Origin: Clostridia bacterium
GTDB lineage: Bacteria; Bacillota_A; Clostridia; Christensenellales; Aristaeellaceae
Direction: 5' to 3'
DNA length: 12,612 bases
Assembly (NCBI GenBank): GCA_017412025.1
Contig: JAFQOY010000162.1
Coordinates: 1-12,612, forward strand
Position numbers and translations under genes: made by a program. Positions 6,329 through 12,612 of this stretch are shown here, in pieces. The notes below the pieces were generated by a model. The model searched no databases, was not told where the DNA came from, and worked only from the letters and a program-made list of their open reading frames with translations. Position 1 is the stretch's first letter. Each line of letters begins with the position of its first letter.

Positions 6329-9300
6329 ATGCAGATGCATCAGCTGGATTTGCGCCTGCGCCGCATGATTGAGGCGCTGCGCGGGATGATCGTGCGCAGG
6401 GAAGAGGCAATCGGCGGCATTCTGGCTGCCGTTCGCGGCAGCGGGGAGATGCGGCCGTTTGAAAACGGCGCATCCTGGGGGCATGACCGCGCGCATGATT
6501 GGATGGACTTCCGCTTCACGGCAACAGTGCCTGAGGATTATAGCGGAAAGCCGGTCGTATCGATGACAACTGGCCGCGAGGGACAGTGGGAGGCCGTCAA
6601 TCCGCAGTTCGTCGTCTGGGTCAACGGGCGTATCGAGCAGGCCTTTGACACGCGGCATACCACGCTGACCCTTTCTGAAAGGGCGGAGCCGGGAAGGCAG
6701 TATGAAATCCTGCTGCAGGGCTACGCCAACTGCGAGTGGCCGAACCATGGCCCGCGCAACCTGACGCCGCCGGTGCTGAAGCTGACGCTGCAGGACGTAT
6801 GCACGGACGTGGAGCAGCTGGTGTATGATCTTGACGTTATCTATCAGGCGGTGCTGCTTGAAAGCGAGGGCGGCCGCCGCAGGGAGACGGCGCTGTATAC
6901 CGTCAGCGATGCGCTCAATCTGCTGGATCTGCGCAATCCACACAGCGAGGCGTTCCATGCATCCGTTGCGGCGGCCAGGGAATACCTGCGCGCGCACTAC
7001 TATGCGCCGCTGGCGGATATCACGCCGGAGGCCTATGCCGATATCATCGGTCATACGCACATCGACGTCGCATGGCTGTGGGATCTGTATCAGACCAGAC
7101 ACAAGGCGGTGCGCTCTTTTGCCACGATGCTGCACCTGATGGAGCGGTATCCGGAGTTTAAGTTCATGTCCTCTCAGGCGCAGCTGTATCAGTTCGTCAA
7201 GGAGGATCAGCCAGAGCTCTTTGAGCGCATCCGGCAGGCCGTGGCAGACGGCCGCTGGGAGCCGGAGGGCGGCATGTGGGTGGAGGCGGACTGCAACGTA
7301 TCCGGCGGCGAGTCGCTGGTGCGCCAGTTCCTCTACGGCAACGAGTTTTTTGAAAAGGAATTCGGCAGACGTTCGAAGATTCTCTGGCTGCCGGACGTCT
7401 TTGGCTACAGCGCCGCGCTGCCGCAGATTCTCAAAAAGAGCGGCGTCGACTATTTCATGACCAGCAAGCTCTCCTGGAGCGAATACAATCTTTCGCCGTA
7501 TGACACCTTCATGTGGAAGGGCATCGACGGCAGCGAGGTGCTCACACACTTTACGCCTGCGCGCGATTATGCCGGCGGCGGAAACTATGAAAAGCATGAG
7601 GATCTGGCGTACTTCACGACCTACAACGCGATGATCAATCCGTCCCAGATCAAGGGCGGATGGCAGCGCTTCCAGCAGAAGGGCGTGGACAATCATTTCC
7701 TGGTCAGCTATGGCTACGGCGACGGCGGCGGCGGACCGACGGAATGGATGCTTGAAAACGCGCGCAGGATGAAGCATCCGGTGCAGGGATTGCCGGCTGT
7801 TTCTCAGGAGTTCCCGTCCGAATTCTTTCAAAAGCTTGAAAAGCGCGTGTCGGGCAGCAAGCGGCTGCCCAAATGGTCGGGTGAATTGTACCTTGAGTAC
7901 CATCGCGGCACGTATACGGCGATGGCGCGCAACAAGCGCAGCAACCGCCTGACGGAAGTCGCCCTGCGGGAGACGGAGCTCTGGCGCGAATATGCGCGCA
8001 GACAGACGGGATTGGCATATCCCAACGATCAGCTGCGCAGCATCTGGAGGCGCATGCTGACGCTGCAGTTCCACGACATTCTGCCCGGTTCCTCCATCGG
8101 CAAGGTGTATGAGGATTCCCGGGAGATTTACGCGCAGCTGGAAAAGGAAATCGGCGCGCTGAAAAATGAGGCGCTTGCCGCGCTCTCTGAAAACCTTGCC
8201 GGCGACGTGCTGCTGTATAATTCCCTCTCTCGCGTGCGGGATGATATCGTCTGGTTTGACGCGCCGCAGGGCGTGTGCGCCATACGGGACGCGCAGGGGA
8301 ATGTATTCCCCGTACAGCATGAGGGGGGAAGGGCCTGCGCCTATGTGCGCGGTATGACGCCGATGGGCGCGACGCCCGTGTGGTATATCTATGGCAATGC
8401 GCAGGAGAGCGGCGTTGCGGCGGATACGATGCGGTTTGACACGCCGTACTTTGCAGGCGAATTTGACGGAGCGATGCGCATTGTCTCGCTGGTGGATAAG
8501 CGCTGCGGAAGGCAGCTGGTTAAAGAGGGACAGGCGCTCAACCGGATTGTCTGCTATGAAAACAGGCCGCACAATTACGACGCATGGGATATCAACATCT
8601 ATTACGACGAGCGCAGCTGGGATGTTGACGAACTGGTGAGCGCGCAGGTGGTTGCCTGCGGCCCGGTATTTGCGAAGATCCGGTGCGAATACCGCTGCAG
8701 CCTCTCGAAGATCGTGCAGCATATCGTCCTTTACCGCGACGTCGAGCGCATCGACTTTGAGACGTATGTCGACTGGAAGGAACCGCACTGCATGCTCAAG
8801 GCGCATTTTCCGGCGGATGTGTTTTACAATGAAGCGACGTATGATATCCAGTTCGGCAACGTGCGCAGGCCGACTCACCGCAATACATCCTGGGACGCCG
8901 CGCGCTTTGAGGTCTGCGCGCACAAGTGGATGGACGTGTCGGAGGCGGACTACGGTTTTGCGCTGATGAACGACTGTAAATACGGCCACAGCGCGGATGA
9001 AAACGGCATTGCGCTGACGCTGCTCAAGGGCTCGACAGAACCCAATCCCACGGCGGATCAGGAGGAGCATGTGTTCACCTATTCGATCATGCCGCACGGG
9101 GGAGACTGGCGCGGCGCAGACGTGCCGCAGATGGCATACAGGCTGAACATGCCCGTCACGGCGGTGAAGGGAAGCGGCGCGCAGGGCTTGCCGGGCGTAT
9201 TTGTGCGCACAGACTGTCCGGGCGTGATGGTGGAGAGCGTCAAGCGCGCGCTTGACCAGGAGGCGACGGTGATCCGGCTGTATGAATGCTTCGGCCGACG

Positions 9301-9451
9301 CGTGCAGGTGAAGCTTGAACTGGGCTTTGAGGCGAAGGAAGTATGGACGGCCTCGATGATGGAAGACCGGATTGAACAGATACAGATTCAGGACGGCGCT
9401 GTGAATCTGTATGTGAAGCCCTATGAGATTGTGACGCTGCTGATCAGATGA
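6329..9451 (+). CDS. Glycoside hydrolase family 38 alpha-mannosidase
   Basis: A 1040-aa cytoplasmic exo-alpha-mannosidase (no signal peptide) expected to release mannose from alpha-mannosides such as N-glycan or mannan fragments. GH38 enzymes are retaining and use a bound divalent metal, usually zinc. An N-terminal beta-rich region (about 1-230) precedes the catalytic barrel. The metal site appears in GHTHIDVAWLW (H242, H244-I-D246). The nucleophile is D356 in WLPDVFGYS, and H407 lies in LTHFTP. The middle helical domain has YHRGTYTAMARNKRSNR, then QFHDILPGSSI with H582. A long C-terminal beta-sandwich region follows. The length is normal for bacterial and Ams1-like members. The start at 6329 is chosen because a GGGGGA run (6317-6322) sits 6-7 nt upstream and the promoter lies at 6225-6253; upstream in-frame codons lack this. 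The next gene, a probable regulator, begins 11 bp after the stop. No transporter is adjacent. Confidence 0.93.
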   Translation: MQMHQLDLRLRRMIEALRGMIVRREEAIGGILAAVRGSGEMRPFENGASWGHDRAHDWMDFRFTATVPEDYSGKPVVSMTTGREGQWEAVNPQFVVWVNGRIEQAFDTRHTTLTLSERAEPGRQYEILLQGYANCEWPNHGPRNLTPPVLKLTLQDVCTDVEQLVYDLDVIYQAVLLESEGGRRRETALYTVSDALNLLDLRNPHSEAFHASVAAAREYLRAHYYAPLADITPEAYADIIGHTHIDVAWLWDLYQTRHKAVRSFATMLHLMERYPEFKFMSSQAQLYQFVKEDQPELFERIRQAVADGRWEPEGGMWVEADCNVSGGESLVRQFLYGNEFFEKEFGRRSKILWLPDVFGYSAALPQILKKSGVDYFMTSKLSWSEYNLSPYDTFMWKGIDGSEVLTHFTPARDYAGGGNYEKHEDLAYFTTYNAMINPSQIKGGWQRFQQKGVDNHFLVSYGYGDGGGGPTEWMLENARRMKHPVQGLPAVSQEFPSEFFQKLEKRVSGSKRLPKWSGELYLEYHRGTYTAMARNKRSNRLTEVALRETELWREYARRQTGLAYPNDQLRSIWRRMLTLQFHDILPGSSIGKVYEDSREIYAQLEKEIGALKNEALAALSENLAGDVLLYNSLSRVRDDIVWFDAPQGVCAIRDAQGNVFPVQHEGGRACAYVRGMTPMGATPVWYIYGNAQESGVAADTMRFDTPYFAGEFDGAMRIVSLVDKRCGRQLVKEGQALNRIVCYENRPHNYDAWDINIYYDERSWDVDELVSAQVVACGPVFAKIRCEYRCSLSKIVQHIVLYRDVERIDFETYVDWKEPHCMLKAHFPADVFYNEATYDIQFGNVRRPTHRNTSWDAARFEVCAHKWMDVSEADYGFALMNDCKYGHSADENGIALTLLKGSTEPNPTADQEEHVFTYSIMPHGGDWRGADVPQMAYRLNMPVTAVKGSGAQGLPGVFVRTDCPGVMVESVKRALDQEATVIRLYECFGRRVQVKLELGFEAKEVWTASMMEDRIEQIQIQDGAVNLYVKPYEIVTLLIR

Positions 9452-9462
9452 CGGAGGGAAAT

Positions 9463-10434
9463 ATGAACGATATCCGAGGTAAGCACATGGAGCTGAGTAT
9501 CGACGAGCCGGACGAGCTGTACCGGATTGCGCACGCGCTGGCTTCGCCTGTGCGCATCAGGATCATGCGCGCGCTGAGCGAAAAGACCATGAACGTGGGC
9601 GAACTGGCTCAGAAGCTGGACGTCCCGATGTCCTCCGCCGCGCTGGCGGTGAAGACGCTGGAGGAGGCGGGACTGATCCGCACCGAAGTGCAGCCGGGCG
9701 CGCGCGGCGCGATGAAGATCTGCAGCCGTAAGACGGACACGATGGCTATTTCACTGATGCCGGTTGAAACATACAACACCAACGTTCTGACGATGCAGAT
9801 GCCCATCGGCGGATATTCCGCGGCGGAGGGCATTGGACCCACATGCGGAATTGTCGGCGATACGGGCTATATCTGCGATATGGACGATCCGAGCGGCTTT
9901 TATGTCCCGGGGCGCTTTGGCGCGCAGCTGATCTGGTTCCGGCAGGGCGCGCTGGAATACCGTTTTTCCTATCAGCAGATGGACAAGATGGAAGTTGAAT
10001 GGCTTGAGATTTCCTTTGAAGCCTGCTCGGAGGCGCCGATGCACCGCGATCCGTGGAAGAGCGATATCGCCGTATGGATCAATGGAAAGTGCCTCGGCCT
10101 GTGGACCTCCCCGTGCGACTGCGGCGGCAGGCACGGAAGGCTGACGCCCGCGTGGTGGCCGGAACTCAACAGCCAGTATGGCTTTCTCAAGGCATGGCGC
10201 GTAACGGACGAGGGAAGCTTCGTGGAAAATGAGCGCGTGAGCGACGTGAATATTGCGCAGCTGGACCTTGAACACTGCGGGCATATTGCACTGCGCATCG
10301 GCGTGAACGTGGATTCGCAGAACGTGGGCGGTCTGAATCTCTTTGGCGAGCAGTTCGGCGATCATCCGCAGGGCATCGTTCTGCGCGTAGGATACAGAAT
10401 CCGAAACGGGCAGGAGGGAAGCCGGGATGAATAG
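9463..10434 (+). CDS. ArsR-like winged-helix regulator with C-terminal beta-sandwich domain
   Basis: A predicted one-component transcription factor of 323 aa. Residues about 17-75 form an ArsR-type winged helix (LASPVRIRIMRALSE, then NVGELAQKLDVPMSSAALAVKTLEEAGLI). A linker and a long domain (about 95-320) follow, rich in strands, aromatics and glycine, with a striking RLTPAWWPELNSQYGFLKAW block and NVGGLNLFGEQFGDHPQGI. This resembles the predicted-regulator family COG4189 from memory; no ligand for it is known to me. ArsR metal-binding cysteines are not evident in the helix domain, so a small metal inducer is unlikely. Co-transcription with the mannosidase suggests a glycan-derived ligand. 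Starts at 9448 (ATGA overlap) and 9487 are also possible; 9463 has GGAGGG 4-5 nt upstream. No terminator follows; the GH2 promoter begins 74 bp downstream. Confidence 0.8.
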   Translation: MNDIRGKHMELSIDEPDELYRIAHALASPVRIRIMRALSEKTMNVGELAQKLDVPMSSAALAVKTLEEAGLIRTEVQPGARGAMKICSRKTDTMAISLMPVETYNTNVLTMQMPIGGYSAAEGIGPTCGIVGDTGYICDMDDPSGFYVPGRFGAQLIWFRQGALEYRFSYQQMDKMEVEWLEISFEACSEAPMHRDPWKSDIAVWINGKCLGLWTSPCDCGGRHGRLTPAWWPELNSQYGFLKAWRVTDEGSFVENERVSDVNIAQLDLEHCGHIALRIGVNVDSQNVGGLNLFGEQFGDHPQGIVLRVGYRIRNGQEGSRDE

Positions 10435-10507
10435 CTGAAAAATAGATTCAGATAATTTGGAGTGAAAACGAGAAAGACTATGAGTTTTGTGTAATGTATA
10501 AAAAAGG

Positions 10508-10536
10508 TTGACATGAAGTTCCGGCGTTGATATACT
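10508..10536 (+). promoter_or_regulatory. Strong sigma-A-type promoter of the GH2 gene
   Basis: A consensus TTGACA (10508-10513), a 17-bp spacer and TATACT (10531-10536). The start is predicted near 10543, giving a leader of about 155 nt. GTTCC (10518-10522) lies in the spacer and GGAAC (10555-10559) just past the start, forming an inverted pair around the -10, a position suited to repression. Confidence 0.85.
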
Positions 10537-10649
10537 TAGTGTGTCAAATTCGTTGGAACTTTTTTGTGTATTGTGGCGGCGGAGCCAAAATGCAAAAAGT
10601 CTTTTTGAAAAGCTGGCCAGCTTTTATGTTCCAAGATGATTGGAACATA
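10516..10649. promoter_or_regulatory. Candidate operator array: two inverted GTTCC/GGAAC pairs
   Basis: Four half-sites occur in an AT-rich leader: AAGTTCC (10516-10522), GGAACTT (10555-10561), TATGTTCCAA (10625-10634) and TTGGAACATA (10640-10649). The last two form a perfect 10-bp inverted repeat with a 5-bp spacer; the first two form a 7-bp inverted repeat flanking the -10. Aligned half-sites give A(A/T)GTTCC(A/G)(A/G). The adjacent ArsR-like regulator is the obvious candidate ligand. As RNA, the same segments could also pair alternatively (10553-10559 or 10640-10646 with 10628-10634). Confidence 0.5.
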
Positions 10650-10718
10650 AAGCGGACTTCTCTACAAAAATCTCATATTGATTTCAGGAGGACAGACCTA
10701 TGTGCGCTGAGAAGCTGA
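10590..10718 (+). CDS. Possible leader ORF overlapping the GH2 start (doubtful)
   Basis: A 42-codon frame with ATG at 10590 and a GGAG (10581-10584) five bases upstream. It runs through the palindromes of the leader and ends 19 nt inside the GH2 gene, in a different frame. It begins MQKVFLKSWPAF and contains two tryptophans. It resembles no family I know. It could be translated and influence GH2 initiation, or it may be a chance frame in the leader RNA. Confidence 0.2.
   Translation: MQKVFLKSWPAFMFQDDWNIKRTSLQKSHIDFRRTDLCALRS
10608..10625. repeat. Perfect 18-nt palindrome in the GH2 leader
   Basis: AAAAGCTGGCCAGCTTTT is a perfect palindrome lying directly before the TATGTTCCAA inverted repeat, sharing one base with it. 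Together they make two adjacent hairpins in the leader RNA. Neither is followed by a terminator-like T-run. Confidence 0.7.
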
Positions 10719-12541
10719 GCGTGATTCCGAGGCCGGAACATCCAAGACCTGATTTTGTCCGAGAGACCTTCTATAATCTCAACGGCGTGTGGCAGTTTGC
10801 CTTTGACGATCGGAACGAGGGCGTCAAAAGCGGCTGGATGAAGCCGGGCACGGAGCTCCCGCTTGAGATTATGGTTCCCTTTGCTTACCAGACCAAGGCG
10901 AGCGGCCTTGGCCCGACGGATGAGATTCATCCGGTAATCTGGTATCGACGCAGCTTCATCGTGCCGCAGGAGATGCAGGGAAAGCGCGTGCTGCTGCGCT
11001 TTGGCGCGGTGGACTTTGAGTGCGCCGTGTATGTCAACGGCCAGCAGGTCGGTACGCACAGGGGCGGCTATACGCCGTTCGCCTTTGATATCACCGATTT
11101 CCTGGCCGATGGCGAAAATGATCTGTGCCTGCGCGTGCAGGATGATCCGGACTGCACCCAGCCGCGCGGCAAGCAGTACTGGGCGAAGGGCCTGATGGGC
11201 TGCTGGTATACGCCGGTCTCCGGCATCTGGCAGACTGTGTATCTGGAGGCCGTGGGCGAGTATGGCGTCAAGTACATCCATGTGACGCCGGACATCGACA
11301 ACCACATGTTTACTGCCGAGATTGCGCTGGATAAGCGCCCGGTCGAGCCGCTTGACCTTGAGCTGACGGTGACCTTTGAAGGGAAGCTCAAGCGCAAGGT
11401 GACGGTCAACTGCGAGGACCGCATCACCCGTGTGCCGGTGGATCTGATCGTCAAGGCCGATCTGGATCCGGTCTACATCTGGCAGCCGGGCACCCCGTTC
11501 CTGTACGATCTGAAGGTTCGCGTCCTGAAGAGCGGCGAAGCGGTTGATGCCGTTGATACCTATTTCGGCATGCGCAAGGTCGAGGTCAAGGAAGGCAAGG
11601 TCTACCTCAACAACAATCCGCTGTATCAGCGTCTGATTCTGGATCAGGGCTACTGGCCGGACAGCAACATCACCCCGCCCAGCGACGAGGCGATCAGGCT
11701 GGATCTGCAGTACACGCTGGACTTTGGCTACAACGGCGCGCGCAAGCACCAGAAGCTCGAGGATCCGCGCTATTACTACTGGGCGGACAAGATGGGCGTG
11801 CTGGTCTGGGGCGAGCTTCCGAGCCCGTACGACTACACCGACGATACCGTCAGGAACCTGGCCGATACGATGCTGGAGTTCATTGACCGTGATTTCAACC
11901 ATCCCTCCATCATCTGCTGGGTGCCGCTCAACGAGAGCTGGGGTGTGCGCAATATCTACACCGATAAGCGCCAGCAGAGCGCCGGCCGCATGCTCTATCA
12001 CATGACCAAGGCTGCCGACGGCACGCGCCTGTGCTCCAGCAACGACGGCTGGGAGCAGGTGACCACCGACATCTGCGCGCTGCATGATTACGCGGCGGAG
12101 AAGGAAGTCATGGCGGCGCACTTTGCCGACCGCAAGGAAGTGGAAACCCATTCCTGCGACTGGCGCGCGGCGTTTGCGCAGGGCGAGACGCCCACGGGCA
12201 AGGAGGCCTTCATGGTCACCGAGTACGGCGGCATCGCCTTCCAGAACATCGGCATTCAGGGCGAGATGGGCGGCATGCAGACCTGGGGCTACGGCAACAA
12301 GATGAGCGACGAGGAATCGTTCTTTGAGCGCTTCAAGGGCGTGACCGACGCGATCCGTGAGATCCCGTACTGCCAGGGCTACTGCTACACGCAGCTGACC
12401 GACGTCATGCAGGAGATCAACGGCGTGCTTTCTCCGGAGCGCAAGCCGAAGATCGACGTGGCCCGCTTCAAGGCGCTGAACACCGGCGTGAAGGAGAAGG
12501 AAGGCCCGAGCGCGCAGGAGATCGTCAACCATACCGCCTGA
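10700..12541 (+). CDS. Glycoside hydrolase family 2 enzyme of unresolved specificity
   Basis: A 613-aa cytoplasmic retaining beta-glycosidase (no signal peptide) with the compact GH2 layout: a jelly-roll sugar-binding domain (about 20-185, with WYRRSF and the VYVNGQQVGTHRGGY region), an immunoglobulin-like domain (about 187-293), and a TIM barrel (about 295-598). The acid/base is E412 in PLNESWGV and the nucleophile is E508 in VTEYGG. Other family marks are GYNGARKHQKLEDPR and QLTDVMQEINGVL near the end. The beta-glucuronidase NKKG motif is replaced by INGVL, so glucuronidase activity is unlikely; galactosidase, mannosidase or another activity remains open. AGGAGG (10686-10691) lies 8 nt before the ATG. 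Lysine codons are mostly AAG, as in trpB, which hints at high expression. The operon context with GH38 and the ArsR-like regulator suggests joint use of a host or plant glycan. Confidence 0.9.
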   Translation: MCAEKLSVIPRPEHPRPDFVRETFYNLNGVWQFAFDDRNEGVKSGWMKPGTELPLEIMVPFAYQTKASGLGPTDEIHPVIWYRRSFIVPQEMQGKRVLLRFGAVDFECAVYVNGQQVGTHRGGYTPFAFDITDFLADGENDLCLRVQDDPDCTQPRGKQYWAKGLMGCWYTPVSGIWQTVYLEAVGEYGVKYIHVTPDIDNHMFTAEIALDKRPVEPLDLELTVTFEGKLKRKVTVNCEDRITRVPVDLIVKADLDPVYIWQPGTPFLYDLKVRVLKSGEAVDAVDTYFGMRKVEVKEGKVYLNNNPLYQRLILDQGYWPDSNITPPSDEAIRLDLQYTLDFGYNGARKHQKLEDPRYYYWADKMGVLVWGELPSPYDYTDDTVRNLADTMLEFIDRDFNHPSIICWVPLNESWGVRNIYTDKRQQSAGRMLYHMTKAADGTRLCSSNDGWEQVTTDICALHDYAAEKEVMAAHFADRKEVETHSCDWRAAFAQGETPTGKEAFMVTEYGGIAFQNIGIQGEMGGMQTWGYGNKMSDEESFFERFKGVTDAIREIPYCQGYCYTQLTDVMQEINGVLSPERKPKIDVARFKALNTGVKEKEGPSAQEIVNHTA

Positions 12542-12567
12542 TCAGGCGCTGAAAACCGAATCAGGCC

Positions 12568-12599
12568 GGCGGAAAAATCCGCCAAACAACCGGTTGTTT
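12568..12599 (+). terminator. Possible terminator hairpins after GH2
   Basis: GGCGGA (12568-12573) and TCCGCC (12578-12583) form a 6-bp stem with an AAAA loop. The perfect palindrome AAACAACCGGTTGTTT (12584-12599) follows immediately, then a CTGTCTTTCTCT tail. A tandem hairpin with a pyrimidine-rich tail is compatible with termination, but the T-run is broken and the window ends here. Confidence 0.45.
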
Positions 12600-12612
12600 G
12601 CTGTCTTTCTCT

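Noticed and set aside
6281..9097. A very long open frame on the minus strand opposite the GH38 gene (and similar ones opposite GH2 at 10673-12532, trpB at 4825-6141 and the kinase at 1326-2183).
   Set aside because: The translations are histidine/arginine-rich and low in recognisable motifs. They mirror real genes with strong family signatures and arise from GC-rich codon use.
10527..10589. An extension of the small leader frame upstream to the TTG at 10527.
   Set aside because: It starts within the promoter, before the predicted transcript start, and lacks a ribosome binding site.

Overview
This 12.6 kb window looks like chromosomal DNA from a GC-rich, probably gut-associated Clostridia-type Bacillota. 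The evidence is strong AGGAGG-type ribosome binding sites, sigma-A-like promoters of near-consensus sequence, hairpin-plus-T-tract terminators, a Gram-positive style two-component/PepSY locus, and several carbohydrate-active enzymes. The taxonomic placement is an inference; there is no marker gene in the window. No tRNA, rRNA, CRISPR array, transposase or phage gene was seen.

Region 1 (1-2953, + strand): after the hairpin-rich 3' end of an unseen upstream gene lies an OmpR/PhoB-type response regulator whose stop overlaps the start of a HAMP-type sensor histidine kinase. A terminator follows, then a small exported protein with PepSY-like modules. The same direct-repeat box, TTCAT-N6-TTCAT, sits exactly 10 bp upstream of a -10-like hexamer in front of both the regulator gene and the PepSY gene. 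This suggests autoregulation plus control of the PepSY protein as a one-locus regulon.

Region 2 (2954-3264): a convergent intergenic region with two almost identical terminator hairpins, one serving each flanking gene. Between them is a 148 bp MITE-like element with imperfect terminal inverted repeats.

Region 3 (3265-4746, - strand): a secreted GH43-type glycosidase with its own promoter. It is divergent from region 4 (4831-6166, + strand), a stand-alone tryptophan synthase beta chain (trpB) with a strong promoter, a very short leader and a clear terminator. No trpA or other trp gene is present.

Region 4b (6225-10434, + strand): a GH38 alpha-mannosidase followed 11 bp later by an ArsR-like winged-helix regulator fused to a long predicted beta-sandwich domain. 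This is probably one transcription unit and a candidate glycan-sensing local regulator.

Region 5 (10508-12612, + strand): a GH2 family glycosidase of unresolved specificity, driven by a TTGACA-N17-TATACT promoter. Its AT-rich leader of about 155 nt carries four copies of a GTTCC/GGAAC half-site arranged as two inverted pairs, a perfect 18-nt palindrome, and a possible small overlapping leader ORF. These half-sites are the best candidate operators for the adjacent ArsR-like regulator. GH38 and GH2 lack signal peptides and should act in the cytoplasm on imported oligosaccharides, whereas GH43 acts outside. No transporter is visible in the window.
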